Positions 22,000 to 33,360 of a stretch of DNA of 64,000 nucleotides are shown in pieces. The notes beneath the pieces are model-generated. The model did no database searches. It worked only from the letters and a program-made list of their open reading frames with translations, and was not told where the DNA came from. The position numbers were made by a program, and so were the translations under genes. This stretch comes from Lunularia cruciata (taxonomy: Eukaryota; Streptophyta; Marchantiopsida; Lunulariales; Lunulariaceae). Within the stretch, counting starts at the first letter, position 1. Each line of letters opens with the position of its first letter. Where the stretch lies: contig OX419757.1 of the NCBI GenBank assembly GCA_948567375.1, positions 67,766,001 through 67,830,000 of the forward strand, given 5' to 3'.

Positions 22000-22395
22000 T
22001 ATAAAAGACAAGAAGAAAAATATGAGAATAGAAGATCACATTAGAATTTTTCAAATGAGAGAAACTACTAATGCCTAGCATGAGTTATGGCCTTGGTATT
22101 TATAGTCACTTAGGTATAAAGTTCTCAAGAAACTTCCAATAAAGATTCCGCCTCAAAACTCTTTATCTTTGGAGTGAAATATAAACTAGTCATTTACTTG
22201 TCTTGTAAGCTAAGTTAACCATCAACTTGACATACAAATTATTTAATCCCTTGAAAGTTCATAGAAACTTCTTACCTAAAGCTTCATAGATGATTATAGG
22301 ATATTTTACCCAAAAAAATTTAGATGCTTCTATAATATTATTAGCATTCTTAAATTATATTAATTCTACATTATTTTTATTATAAGTAGTTGATT
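22000..22395 (-). repeat. Highly degenerate chromovirus-type LTR
   Basis: The order of blocks matches the LTR at 56786-57247: ATAAAAGACAAGAAG-like start, GAGAGAAACTNC, TGCCTAGCATGA, TTGGTATTTATAG (TATA box on the minus strand), TTCTCAAGAAACTTCC, AAGCTAAGTTAACC and AGATGCTTCTATAATAT. Divergence is much higher than in the other copies, so it is an old insertion. Confidence 0.5.
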
Positions 22396-22565
22396 ATATT
22401 TACTTGTTAATTTCTATTAAATCTCGTACTTATTCCATATTTGTTGTATTTATATTCCTATATAAATATATATATGAAAAAAAGTTAATTTCTATTTTAT
22501 GATGTCAAGTAAGCATGCAATTTAAAGTGTATTTTATTAATGAAATAGTAAATTTGATGCAACAG

Positions 22566-22566
<1 letters not shown>

Positions 22567-22605
<39 letters not shown>
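22567..22605. repeat. (TA)n microsatellite
   Basis: About 19 uninterrupted TA dinucleotides in AT-rich intergenic sequence. Confidence 0.95.
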
Positions 22606-23129
22606 TTATAACCACTTAAATTAGTATAAGTATAACCTAATTTTGGCTTTAACTATAACAATTGAGTCATTGAGCTTTATGCATATTCTATAACATAGTG
22701 TAAAGATACTTTAGCCTAAGTTAGTATTGTTAAATATATTTAATTCTCAATATATCCTTATTGAAGTTACATATTCCTAAATCAACTGAGTTTATATCAT
22801 CAGATCAGGTAAATCTTGGATTTTGAAAGGTAAGACAAGCAAAATTATTAACCATTATTAAAAAGCAATTTTACACTTGCTATAGATGTTGTGATTATGA
22901 AGATAGGGTAAGTATTTTGTACAATTTTCAATGTGTCTAAAAGATCATGCTTTATATTTCATATAATCATATTTGAAAATAATTCACTATTACTTAATGG
23001 CTCTATTTATATTTATAGTACTTTATATTTACTAGATTGATTTGTGCTTCCTTACTATAATCATTTATTGAATACAATAAATCATTCAGATATGAATTAT
23101 ACATGAAATTCAAATTTTAGAATGAAAAA

Positions 23130-23948
23130 GGCGGTCATGTAGAACAATGAAGGATGGGAATACCCCATCAAGCCATACAACGGCAAGACAAAAGAGGCCA
23201 AATGGGACTAGGCCCCAATAGTATGATATTAGAAATCTGCCCTACCGCACCTAAGGTATCCAAGCTATGCAAGTTGTAAGGTCTACAAACTATTGGAGCA
23301 TCCAAAGAAGCATCATCTAGTGTGATTACTCTCATATGGATTGCACCAACCAATGCTCTTTGTAAACTAATGTACACACGTTGTCTAAAGTATACTAGAA
23401 ATTATGAGAATGAGAGTGGTACCCATTGACGTCTAATATGATAAGCTCTTGCACATTCCCTAACAAATGTGTCAAACGTAGTGTCCATTACTCCATATAA
23501 CTCCAAGGCTAGAGGAACAAAGAGGTGACCCCACTGCATAGCCCTATAATTGGAGACCTTGTGTGTTGTTGCTCCACTCGCCATCTTGTAGGATGAGTAA
23601 CCACTCCTTCCAAAATTGTATCACACTTATGGTTTGTATTCACAACATCTACCACTATCACTTGATCATCTTAGACCAAGTATAATTTTGCTCTGACATG
23701 TGTTATCTACAAAGAATGCAAACACTCCCTCCAAGCAAGGTATCCTCTCTCTCATACCGTAGCAAACACTATATCCATGATGCCATCATGGGTAGCTATC
23801 CTTTATCTCCAAAAGGACACCATATCATATGGACTATTATTATATCTAATGTAGAACCACACTTGTAGAACCACACTCATAAGTGAATAACAAAGATGCA
23901 GATAGGTGGACAAAACCTAGGTAGAACCTCATCACTATAAAGAAGGTT
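23130..23948 (-). pseudogene. LINE C-terminal ORF2, downstream half of a split LINE
   Basis: Minus-strand reading starts at the insertion point with FFIVMRFYLGFVHLSASLLF and ECGST (about 23,945-23,870), then CPFG, SGATTHKVSNYRAMQWGHLF (about 23,580-23,525), VPLALELYGVMDTTFDTF and FRQRVYISLQRALVGAIHMR (about 23,385-23,325). It continues the LINE at 33,361-36,262. The gypsy element between them is flanked by AGGT, and removing it with one AGGT joins FQLAPTT to FFIVMRF in one frame. The 3' tail reaches about 23,130. Confidence 0.75.
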
Positions 23949-24527
23949 GTCGTGTGCATGTACATTGCTACACAACATACACCATTGTCAACATCACACA
24001 CTACAGAAGTACAACTCATACATAAGTCATACATGGACTCTAAAGTGCCACAATAATTTGTTTTGTTACACAACTCAAATCACACTCATTTAGATTAGTA
24101 CTTGATCTGTCACTAAATGATCTACCAACAATTGTGCACTAATTACAATCAAGCTACACCCACTTTAGCTAAGAGACTCCAAGTGACACTTGTCAGATTT
24201 TTTTGCACTCTTGCCAAGAACTCAAAGGCTCAACAACAAAGAAGTGAGCTCTCTAGAGTTGCGCTCCCAAGGCATACTCTTGATTTTGACCTAGATCTCA
24301 CACCAATGGTCCCACTGATGGCATGCACAATGGTGCAAATGGTGCAAGTGATGATGTGCCCCACCATGTAGTCAGTACCCAAAACATCACCATGTAATCA
24401 AGAGCCAAAACATAAAATCTGACCAACAGAAAGTAGTCTATGAGTAACTACCAAAATACCTCTAACTAATATCTCTGCTACTCTAGTGTCCGAGCAATCT
24501 AGATGCAAAACTACAAATGACATGATA
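23949..24527 (-). repeat. 3' terminal repeat of the PHD-finger gypsy: X then a (minus-strand order)
   Basis: Segment X (24053-24527) matches 32913-33360 through TTACACAACTCAAATCACA, AGTACTTGAT, GCTAAGAGACTC, AACTCAAAGGCTCAACAA, GAGCTCTCTAGAG and ACAAATGACATGA. Segment a (23949-24052) has no counterpart at the 5' end but is repeated at 24532-24634 on the other side of X. The outer end TGTCGTG is the element terminus, next to AGGT. Confidence 0.8.
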
Positions 24528-24531
24528 GCTA

Positions 24532-24634
24532 TTGTGCGCATATACACTACTACACAACATACATTGTTGTCAACATCACACACTATAGAAGCACAACTCA
24601 CACATAAGTCATACATGGACTCTAAAGTGCCACA
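24532..24634 (-). repeat. Second copy of repeat a, between PPT and X
   Basis: Shares CTACACAACATACA, GTCAACATCACACACTA, AGTCATACATGGACTCTAAA and GTGCCACAAT with 23949-24052. On the minus strand it starts TGTGGCACTTTAG directly after the polypurine tract. Confidence 0.85.
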
Positions 24635-24645
24635 ATCCCCCCTGG
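24635..24645 (-). promoter_or_regulatory. Polypurine tract of the PHD-finger gypsy
   Basis: Minus strand CCAGGGGGGAT immediately precedes TGTGGCAC. The position, downstream of the last coding domain and at the edge of the terminal repeats, fits a PPT. Confidence 0.65.
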
Positions 24646-24802
24646 TTGGTGGTTAGGTCCCTCTAACTCCAGATAGCCATCTATTCCAAGTAAATGGTAT
24701 ACCCTATGGTGGGCAAAAGATCAGGAGATTGGGTGCTATTGGGCCCCATCATTAGTTGCATGTTTGCAATCTATGCCATATAAAGGATGAACTAGCTATA
24801 GG

Positions 24803-25030
24803 TCAAGTACATCTAGGACATAACCATTGTCCTTGAGGAACCACCATGAGGGGAGGAGTCATACATGCCACATGCCATCCTCTTGAACAACTATCACACA
24901 CTAACATAGTAGTAGCTCTAATATATAAACCACATAACATACACCGCAAGGCTGCACGTACAAGTGCCAAGCTTGGATCCATAGTACCATCAATGTTTGG
25001 GAGGTGGCATGGTGCACATGATCCTTCCAA
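24803..25030 (-). pseudogene. PHD finger at the C-terminal end of a gypsy polyprotein
   Basis: The minus-strand frame ends with a complete PHD zinc-finger pattern (C4-H-C3): CMLC, then LVCDSCSRGWHVAC, then TPPLMVVPQGQWLCPRC and a stop. All eight zinc ligands and the Trp before the last CxxC are present, with the usual PPL and VP-x-G-x-W residues. PHD fingers commonly read histone H3 tails. It lies about 460 bp downstream of the integrase core and about 160 bp before the PPT, the place where chromoviruses carry a chromodomain. A role in choosing the integration site is an inference. The segment upstream (toward 25,130) is frame-broken, so it is part of a dead polyprotein, not a separate gene. 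Confidence 0.8.
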
Positions 25031-25493
25031 ACAACTCTATCATGTCCTTCCAACACAAGGACTCTAGATAACAAAACCTCATACACTCTCAAGATAGTGC
25101 GGCCTGTAGAAACATCAAGTGTTGTTGGTGTTGTCTGCTATAGGTATATATAGTCCTCTAGATGAAATCAACAAATTGAGAATCTATAACCTCAACCTTG
25201 AATAATAGCATAATATAAGTTATCTCTATGTTGAGCAATTGCAAAGTTCTCAAAAGCCATCGGCATCACTCTCTAAAAGATCTTTGCCCATTGTGAACAT
25301 GCGCTCATCCATACATCTAGATCATCCTAGTCCAAAACTATAATAGCATTTCAACAAATAGCTGCAAGTAAATTTGGATCTTGTCCATAGAGTAGAAGTA
25401 AGGAGAGAAGGATGTTAAAGAGGCTTGCTAGCTGAACCGATAGCCCATGGCCAACCAAGGTAATTGGAGATCCCAATCTCCCAAGTGGCCTCT

Positions 25494-25850
25494 CTACAAA
25501 CCATAGTCTTGCAATCCTCTCTTCACCGTTTGAACCACTCTCTCTACTAAGCCATATGCCTCCACGTGATCTCGAGAAGTAGTATGATGATCAATCAAAG
25601 CCTTATCACACAAAAACTCCCCCAAGAACTCTATACCTTGATCAATCAAAACCTCAACTAGTGCACCAAAATGACTAAGAACCCCATCTAGGAACAAATA
25701 AGCCGTTCCTTCATTGGACTTGTCAAGAAGTACCACCAACTCAATCCACTTAGAGAAGTGCTCCACCATCACCAAAAAATATTGATGATATCTCATAGTC
25801 AACATTAAAGGTCCAACAAAGTCCAAAATCCAACGATAATCCAATCCCAT
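25494..25850 (-). pseudogene. DDE integrase core of the PHD-finger gypsy
   Basis: One open frame of 118 codons. ILDFVGPL holds the first Asp, FLVMVEHFSKWIELV follows, VLIDQGIEFLGEF holds the second Asp, and GLVERVVQTVKRGL is the region with the Glu. This is a retroviral-type (rve) integrase core, not a tyrosine recombinase. It is the most intact catalytic domain of this element, although the surrounding frame is broken. Confidence 0.85.
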
Positions 25851-26375
25851 GATAGGTAATGGGTGTAACTTTGGGATATGAGCATTGAATGATGCTCTAA
25901 CTCAGTCACAAACCACACATCTAGCAACAAATTGGCATACATTGGTTTGCATACCGCACCATCAATAATGATTTTGGAGTAAGCTATATGTATGCTTTAT
26001 TCCAAAATGTCCTAGCTCCTCATGAGCATAACGGACCAACTATAGTCTCTGAGATGGAATTAGTACTACTTGCACTCTACTATCCTCACATACTCAAAGA
26101 AGGTGTCTGCCCTCCAATCTGAACTGCCTAGGTTGCTAAAAGACATGGTTTCTCTCCTTGGCTCCAATTGTGCCACCCACAACATCAGTGTAAAGATAGT
26201 CCACTATTAAAACATCATCATGAATGTCTTGCTGAATTGTACCACTATCTCCACTCTCTAGATTTGTGAACTCAAGAACTCCTCCTATATACGTTGAGAG
26301 AGGTACCACTTAAGCCTCAAAAAATATACAGAGAAAGGTAAATGCATGCCAACCTGGAACCATCTCCTCATCTGT

Positions 26376-27863
26376 CTAACTATGCCAACGTGCTAAGGTC
26401 TGATCTTGTTGGTTGGGACATGGGTTTCTACTCAACCCATTTGCATCATGGTTCACCACTCCAAGTTGATGAATAACCATGAAATCATACTCATATAAAA
26501 TGAAAGCCCATCCTACAAGTTTCCCTAAAAGCTTGTCGGACTCCATCAACCACTTCAATGGTTGATGATCAATAATGAGAGTAAAGGGGCTACCAAATAG
26601 GTAACATAAAAAATGTGTTATTGCCTAAACTGCTACCAAGCATTCTCCCTCATATGAACTATACTTTGCATCCGCTGAATTGTTGGAGCAACAAGCATAA
26701 GCAATCACAAACTCCTTCCACTTATCATTATGATTGGTAAACACTACTCCAAGCTCCAACATACTCCAATCAGTGTGAACCTAAAATTTTCGTCCTTTGA
26801 TCGGTCTCCTCAAAATAGGAGTAGATGTCAACCTCTCCTTGAGCTCTACAAAAGCTCTCTCTTGCTCATCTTCCCAAAACCACTCTTGTGTAAGATTGGT
26901 TAGCTTTGTCAAGGCCTTGGCAATGGCACTAAATCCTTTAACATAGCGATGATAGAAGTTCACCAACCCAAGGAATGCTTGCACTATACTCACATCCATA
27001 GGTTGAGGAATACATGCAATAGCCTCCACCTTGGTCTATTGAACACTAAGTCCTCTGGAGTAGATAATATAACCAAAATACTCAACCTGCTCGTGTAAGA
27101 ACCTACACTTCCCAAGATGTAATTTGAGTCCATGAGATCTCAACCTCTCAAACACTTGTAACAACTATCCCTCATGCTCCTCCATAGTAATGCTATAGAC
27201 CAAAATGTCATCAATATAACATCAAGCAAATTCCATTCCAACTAGGGTCATGGATTGGAACTCGACAAGAGCATTTTTTAACCCAAATGGTAAGAACCTC
27301 CACTGATAGAATGCATCCTTGCCATGAAGATCAATAGCTCAGAATGCTATCTTGGACTTATCCTCCTCTCTGATCAGCAACTGATGATATCTTGCTCAAA
27401 GATCCAAAGTACTGAAGATCTTTGCATGCTCAATCCCATCAAAGATCTCCTCTAGTGTAGGCATGGCATACCAATTAACCCTAATTTGTCAATTGATAAG
27501 ACAATCATCTCCATACATCTACCTATTTGTGTAGTTGCCCTACATATCCTTCTTGGCTAGCATCACTATAGTTGATGCATACTCTCCATGTGAAATCTCC
27601 ACCAAACCAGCCTCAAAAAGGTCACTATTATGACTCTAAATCAATGTACTCTCCATATCACTACATCAATAAGGACATCAAGAAACTGGTGTATTGCTAG
27701 TCAGCTCAATTTGAATACCAAGTCCTTTTAGAACACCCAGATCCTTCATATTGAAGGAAAAACAACTTGTGTAGCTCCTCAAGAACCTCCGGACTCTCCA
27801 TTTTTCCTCTCTTGTAAGCTTGGGTCTAAGATTTGGCTCCCAAGTATCCTTTGTAACTATCAC
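26376..27863 (-). pseudogene. RT/RNase H pseudogene of the PHD-finger gypsy
   Basis: RT begins near 27,863 (TREEKWRVRRFLRSYTSCFSF, partly shown here as TREEKWRVRRFLR). The catalytic CYIDDILVYS is readable at about 27,225-27,190. FLGLVNFYHRYVKGFSAIAK and KALTKL follow at 27,029-26,900 (end of RT and connection). RNase H is seen at 26,558-26,376 (MKWLMESDKLLGKLVGWAFI, then GVVNHDANGLSR, the usual HxxxDxLSR-like end). Stops and frameshifts break the coding sequence. Confidence 0.8.
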
Positions 27864-27999
27864 GGGAGTGGAAGAAATATTGATTGGCTGCTATCTTTGG
27901 GACTAGCAATGTCATGCTCCCAACCACTAGAGGTCCCAACCTCAGTGTGAAAAACTCCCTCTAATTTGACTACAAGCGCCATACATCCTCTAGTTGCAT

Positions 28000-30150
28000 C
28001 CCAAGTAGACCAAGGGTGTAATCCAAGTAGATCATGCTCACCTAGATGGACTCTAAGTAGACCACTTTCCTTAGTAGTTATTGGCTGTGTCCCAAGAATA
28101 CCATGTCCACTTGGTCCATCGCCCCTAACATGTGCTTGAATTATCTTGATAGGCACAAGGTTCACAAGTTTTCAAGTGGTGATGCCTATCAAGCGCATCC
28201 TATGCTACTCTGCCAAGCCAAGGCTCACAATCCAAGTCAAACAATTCAAGTCCATAACCTAACCTAACACCTAATGCTTAGATGCCTCTAACATTGCTGG
28301 AAGAGCGGTAATTTTGGTGCAAAAACCCATTGCATGCTCTCTCTCATCGGCATTGGGCTCCACCAATTGCTATAACTGTGAGTTCCAAACCAATCTAAGA
28401 CCTCCATGTCAAAAAGCATGAGAGCTTGGGAAACTCATAAGTGTAGGAAAAGCAACTCTAGGTTGTCCAACTAGGTTCACCACTGCCATAGGTGACCTAT
28501 TAGAGACTAGCGCCCAACATCCAAGATGTCATCAACAATGATGTGGTCTAGTCGCTAAATCTCATTATAAGCGCATCGTAGAACCTCTCTAAGTAAGAGG
28601 TTCATCCACCAAAGACAAAGACGATGAGCATGTGATCCCACTCTAGCTGCATCTAACAATACGGCAAGTCCCATCCAAGAATGGACCTGATGTGTAATCA
28701 CCACCACTTTGGTGCAAGAATCACCTATCAAAGGAACGTTCTCCAAAATGTAAGTTGGAGAAATAGACTAATGAACTTGGAGATGTCGTAGTATCCATAA
28801 TATCCGAAAACACACCAGAACAAGAATCTTGAAGACCCAAACCTCGGCCAGCATGTGTATGTCCCTAACATGGCCATCCAAAAGTCACCAAATGAACATG
28901 CCCATGTTGCTCTAGATCATACGCCTCCAATAAGGAAATGTTTATTGGTTGGGCCTTTTAGTAACCCCTAACTGCTGACATTGGTAAGAACTTAAGATAC
29001 CAATATGCCAAGTGTGACACATGATGGAGAGAGACTTTCTTAGCAGTCTCATCTCTCTCCACATACAAGTACCTTTGTACTCATATACCTGCATGTAGTA
29101 TTGCAACTAGTCTAGTGCTAATCCTACCAAACAATTCCAATAGACTAACTCCTTCTATTAGATACTACCAAGCAATCAATGTGGTATCCAAAGGTGTCAA
29201 AGTAAGCAACTCTGGAAGCTCATCCTCACACTTGTCTCATGGTGATACAAAGGCTCCACTCCAAGCATGTTGCACCAACTGATCTGCATGTTGTTGCAAT
29301 GCCTCCTTTAAACTCCACAAAGGAATATCCAAGGTGGATAGAACAATCCCACTCATACTCCAAATCTGAGTGATCTCCTTTGGTATTGGAGTATCTTTTG
29401 CATGGGCGTTCTCCTCTAATAACTCACTAGGCCAAGTAGTAGAACCACTGAAAGCTGAAACTAAAGCCAACATGGTCCCGAACTGTAGTGAGCCAAGATT
29501 GCCACTATTGAAGCGTATTGGTAGGCAACATACTTGTCCCTCACTAGAATACTAACTTGGTCTATAGGAGGCTATCTCCTCCCAATAGTTGATATTGAAA
29601 CCCCTGGAGTATAACATTGCTCCCCCAACTAGCACATCATATGACTCAGCTATTGTTGCAATAGCCTGAGCTCTCAAAACCAAGCTACTAATTGGGTGAC
29701 CAGGCTGAACTTGGACAATAAGCTCCCCATGTGTGATGTATTGTGTCAAACCACCACCTAGAGATGTTTGGATCTGAAATAGATACCTCTCCCATCAGTC
29801 TTTTGTAACTCCAGACCAACAACTACAACCTTCCCTAACATAAGGGGCTATGCACTAGAGTCAAGTAAGACTCTCTATGGTGTATAAAGTTTCCTTGAAG
29901 GTCCCACCAAACCAAAAATCCCCACATGGTTATCCAATAGGACAACACCAAGTGCAAACCACACTCGCTCAAAGGCCGGTCTAGCTAGTAACTCCTCCAA
30001 TCTAGCCGTTGTTGCCTGCCATAAACCATTGATTGCTAAGCGGATCCCATGCTCCTCAACCAAGTTAACTCCACTATCAACCAACTCTACTCTAGTAGCA
30101 AGAATCACATCATCCCTAATCTCACAAAGCATGGCAGCCAACCAGAACAT
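28000..30150 (-). pseudogene. Protease and linker region of the PHD-finger gypsy
   Basis: Minus-strand pieces include ESYDVLVGGAMLYSRGFNI (29,749-29,552), a segment I associate with the region between protease and RT of some gypsy polyproteins, and AVLLDAARVGSHAHRLCL (28,746-28,555), possibly a worn aspartic protease or a related linker. No clear D-S/T-G triad could be assigned. Function is inferred from position between gag and RT. Confidence 0.45.
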
Positions 30151-30575
30151 TGGGGTTAGGTCAACTCCTTATGAAGACATGTCATTGGTTGAAAAAAAGT
30201 GCAATGCATAATCAGCTTAGCCACCCCCAACATTGTGCTAGACTTAGTCTATGTAGTAGCATGCGGCTGACTAGCATGTAGTTTATCATACACCCCATCA
30301 CCACCTACTACACCTGCATTGTGATGTCTAGGAGCCATGGATGCCATCTGCAATGCCTCAAAGAGCATGAAAGACTGGGGAAATCTGACTTGTCTCCTAA
30401 CCTCTCCTCTCTATGGGTCCAACTCCACTGATGCTCCTCTAGGCTCTTGAGCATATATTTCACTCCTAGTCATTGCTGTAGATACATCCACCTATGTTGC
30501 TCCACACATGAAGTCCAAAGCATCTCTATCACTAGCATATGAGGTAGAAGCCTCAACACCCAAATTTGATCTCCT

Positions 30576-32320
30576 CTAAGCAATGACCATGCTAGCCAAT
30601 CTTTGCTCCAACTGCTCAATGCGAGTAACCATGGTTGTATCAGAAGTAAGTGCATGTATTGCACCTCTACTAGGTGTGGATCCTCTGTCACCACCCCTAC
30701 CACCTTGTCCTCCATGAACTGGAGCTCCTCTACTACTTGCCATAGTAGCGCTACCACTCCGTAACTCCAAGTGTAGGTCAAAGCACCAGTCACGAGTATG
30801 ACCAAATTTGTAACAATGTTCACATTGCCTCTGTATTGGATGTGATGCACCAGAGGTATTAGGTCCACTACCCTAAGGGCACACTCTCTCTCACTTGTGA
30901 TGAGGTCCACCACAAGTCCAACAAGCAACACCCCCACTCATTGGCTATTGCTGATCTAAAAATGAAATTAAGGGTCTAGCTCCACTAAGCCTTCTACTTG
31001 CTCCATAGGATCTGGGTTGTCCACCCTATCCTTGAAAACCAACTTGGTGTGCTACACTCTATTGCACTCTAGAAGAAGTCACAACTATGGATGAGGTCTC
31101 CCTACCAAATCCAAATGTCACCACTCTCTCCTCCACCATGTTGAGCTCAATACGCTCAGCCAAACCGAAGACCACTACCAAAGTAGGGGAAGTAGCCTAT
31201 AACAACGTAGCATCATGGACTCTAGTATCCCATAACAAAACTAGATTGCATGGGCCTTAGTAACTCCTTGAGTAAAATAGATCAGCCATATCATGCAAGT
31301 GTATACCTTGCGTAGGCTCTCTCCAGCCTTCCGCTCGAACTCTTGCAAGCTCCTCATCTTGTCAGTTCGTACTCCTTGGTAGTTTTGCCTCAAACACTAG
31401 AAGAACTCCACCATGGGCTTAAACCTTGGTACAACATCACATCTTGTAGCGGTACCTCCACTTATAGTAGCACTATCTCCAACTAGCGCACCTCCACTAA
31501 CTCCACCAATGCTACTTGAGCTAGAACTCGTGGGTACAACCGATCTACCCCTAGCAACCGAGCCTAAAGTGATGGAGACATAGTTTAAAAACCAACACTA
31601 TCTCCATACCTCAATCTCCTCCAAGTGAGCTCTCTTGAACTCATGGTAGTCATCCATCGATAGACCCTCCAAGTGCTAAATAATCCCTTCCATGTCATGA
31701 AAGGTGTGAACAAATCGGGTTCCGCATCTACTACAAATCACACCAACTATCAAACTCCTTAATGAAGTCATCCAACTCAATAGTACCCACTATACCATAG
31801 TAACGCCTAGGGTCTTTGGAGGCCCCATAAATTTTGATTATGTCCTACAACAATGGTGCAGACACACCAAGTGCACTCTTAATTGAATTAGCTCTTGTGT
31901 CAAACTCTAATTCAGAGTCAATATCCTCCCTCATTGGGACTTGAGATACAAACTAATATCAAGCGCCTCTCCAAGTAAACCCACTGTGTATTGCAGGGTA
32001 TCTCCTTTGGAATCCCCAAAGAACTCCATCGTGATAAAGCACCCAAGAACTACAACCCGCAATTGTAACCTCTGCAAGTACCCCACCAAGTGCCAACACC
32101 ACCAACTAAGTGTCATCGATTAATGTAGCTCTAACTACAACAACTACAATAGGGGAAAGGGCAACTTGTAACCTACTATCACAACATGCACTCTCATGGT
32201 CTGCATGTCATTACTTCCTACCTCACTAGAGAGAAACAAAGATAGTTTGACTGGTCATCACTCTAGTCTTACTATCAAGAGCACACCATAGCACCAACGC
32301 TCTAAATTCAAGGCACCTCA
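30576..32320 (-). pseudogene. gag pseudogene with zinc knuckles, PHD-finger gypsy
   Basis: On the minus strand the early part reads TMEFFGDSKGDT (near 32,020) and FGLAERIELNMVEERVVTFG, then RETSSIVVTS (near 31,100). Two zinc-knuckle-like motifs follow: CWTCGGPHHK (near 30,925, followed by a stop) and CEHCYKFGHTRDWC (near 30,820; C-x2-C-x4-H-x4-C). A glycine-rich stretch and a coiled-coil-like TRIEQLEQRLASM (near 30,620) come next. The same gag segments occur in the plus-strand copy at 2028-3389. Confidence 0.75.
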
Positions 32321-32912
32321 CACAAACATGGTGCACAAACAAGAAGCATAGAATGGAGGGAGTCCAATCACAAGAAGACTAAACAAAAACCCTCCATCTC
32401 ATAAATCAACATTGGACTGGCTCTACCACCATTTGGCATTTGATATAATCAGAGTACTTCTTGAGCTACGAGGATCACCGGAGATTGGGATCAAAGTTCT
32501 TCTTGCCAAAATCTAACATAAACCCTTTGCAAAATCTGACATAAAATATGACATAATCCCTAAATTTGGCTGACTACTAAATCCTTCACTAACTCTTCAC
32601 TTGAGCCAAATTGAAAAATCAGTTTTGTCCAATCTCTAATTCACGGGAGTGGGTTCCCAAATCCACTTTCAATTTCACTTTCCAAGGTCAACCCGTACCA
32701 GATTGGTCATGTGTTCACTTCTTGAGCTCAAAATCACAACTATTGCTTGAAATTGACTCTCCTTGGCTCCACATTTGGCTAGCACTTCCACACATAGTCA
32801 CTCCCATAGAAATCAGAATTGTGATCAAGGCACCACAATCCACTGGGCTTGGAGATACCACCACTACCCTTAGTTCTTGCACCCGATTCCCCTTGACTCT
32901 CACTTCTCTATT

Positions 32913-33360
32913 ATAATTTTTTTGGTTACACAACTCAAATCACATTTAATCAAATTAGTACTTGATATGTCACTCAATGATCTGCCAACAATTGGGCATT
33001 GATTATAGTCAAGCCACACTCACTCTAGCTAAGAGACTCTAGGTGACGCTTGCCGGTTTTCTATCCACTCTAGCCAAGAACTCAAAGGCTCAACAATAGA
33101 GAAGCGAGCTCTCTAGAGATGCACTCCTAAGGTATACTCTTGATTTTGACCTAGGTCTCACACCAATGGTCTTGTTGACGGTACACCCAATGGTGCAAAT
33201 GTTGCAAGTGATGGTAGGCCCACCATGTAATCAATACCCAAAATGCAAAATCTGACCAATAGAAAGTAGTCTATGAGTAATTACCAAAATACCTCTAACT
33301 ACTATCATTGCTACTCTAGTGTCTGAGCAATCTAGATATGAAGCTACAAATGGCATGACA
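32913..33360 (-). repeat. 5' terminal repeat X of the PHD-finger gypsy
   Basis: Minus strand starts TGTCATGCCATTTGTAG next to ACCT (AGGT on plus) and ends around TTATAAT at 32913. Homologous to 24053-24527 along its whole length. The sequence internal to it shows no match to repeat a. No canonical tRNA-Met PBS was recognised. Confidence 0.8.

Larger units (their letters stand above)
21126..23129. other. AT-rich sequence without genes
   Basis: Very AT-rich. It contains a worn chromovirus LTR (22000-22395) and a TA microsatellite (22567-22605), listed separately. No coding similarity seen in the remainder. Confidence 0.6.
23949..33360 (-). mobile_element. 9.4 kb Ty3/gypsy element with C-terminal PHD finger and split direct repeats
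   Basis: Ends TGTCGTG at the left and CATGACA at the right are inverted repeats, flanked by AGGT on both sides (23945-23948 and 33361-33364). Minus-strand order: terminal repeat X (33360-32913), gag (about 32,320-30,770) with zinc knuckles, protease region (about 30,150-28,000), RT (27,863-26,781), RNase H (about 26,780-26,376), DDE integrase (about 25,850-25,494), PHD finger (25,030-24,803), PPT (24645-24635), then repeat a, X and a again. The 5' end carries X alone, so the arrangement is X ... a-X-a. No tyrosine recombinase is seen. Frames are broken throughout. It is inserted into a LINE. Confidence 0.85.

Noticed and set aside
22567-22605. TA run as a replication origin or regulatory element
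   Set aside because: A plain dinucleotide microsatellite in AT-rich DNA; nothing else supports a function.
23949-33360. Classification of the split-repeat element as DIRS/Ngaro type
   Set aside because: It has a DDE integrase with D, D and E motifs, a PPT and short duplications; no tyrosine recombinase was seen. Only the repeat layout resembles that group.
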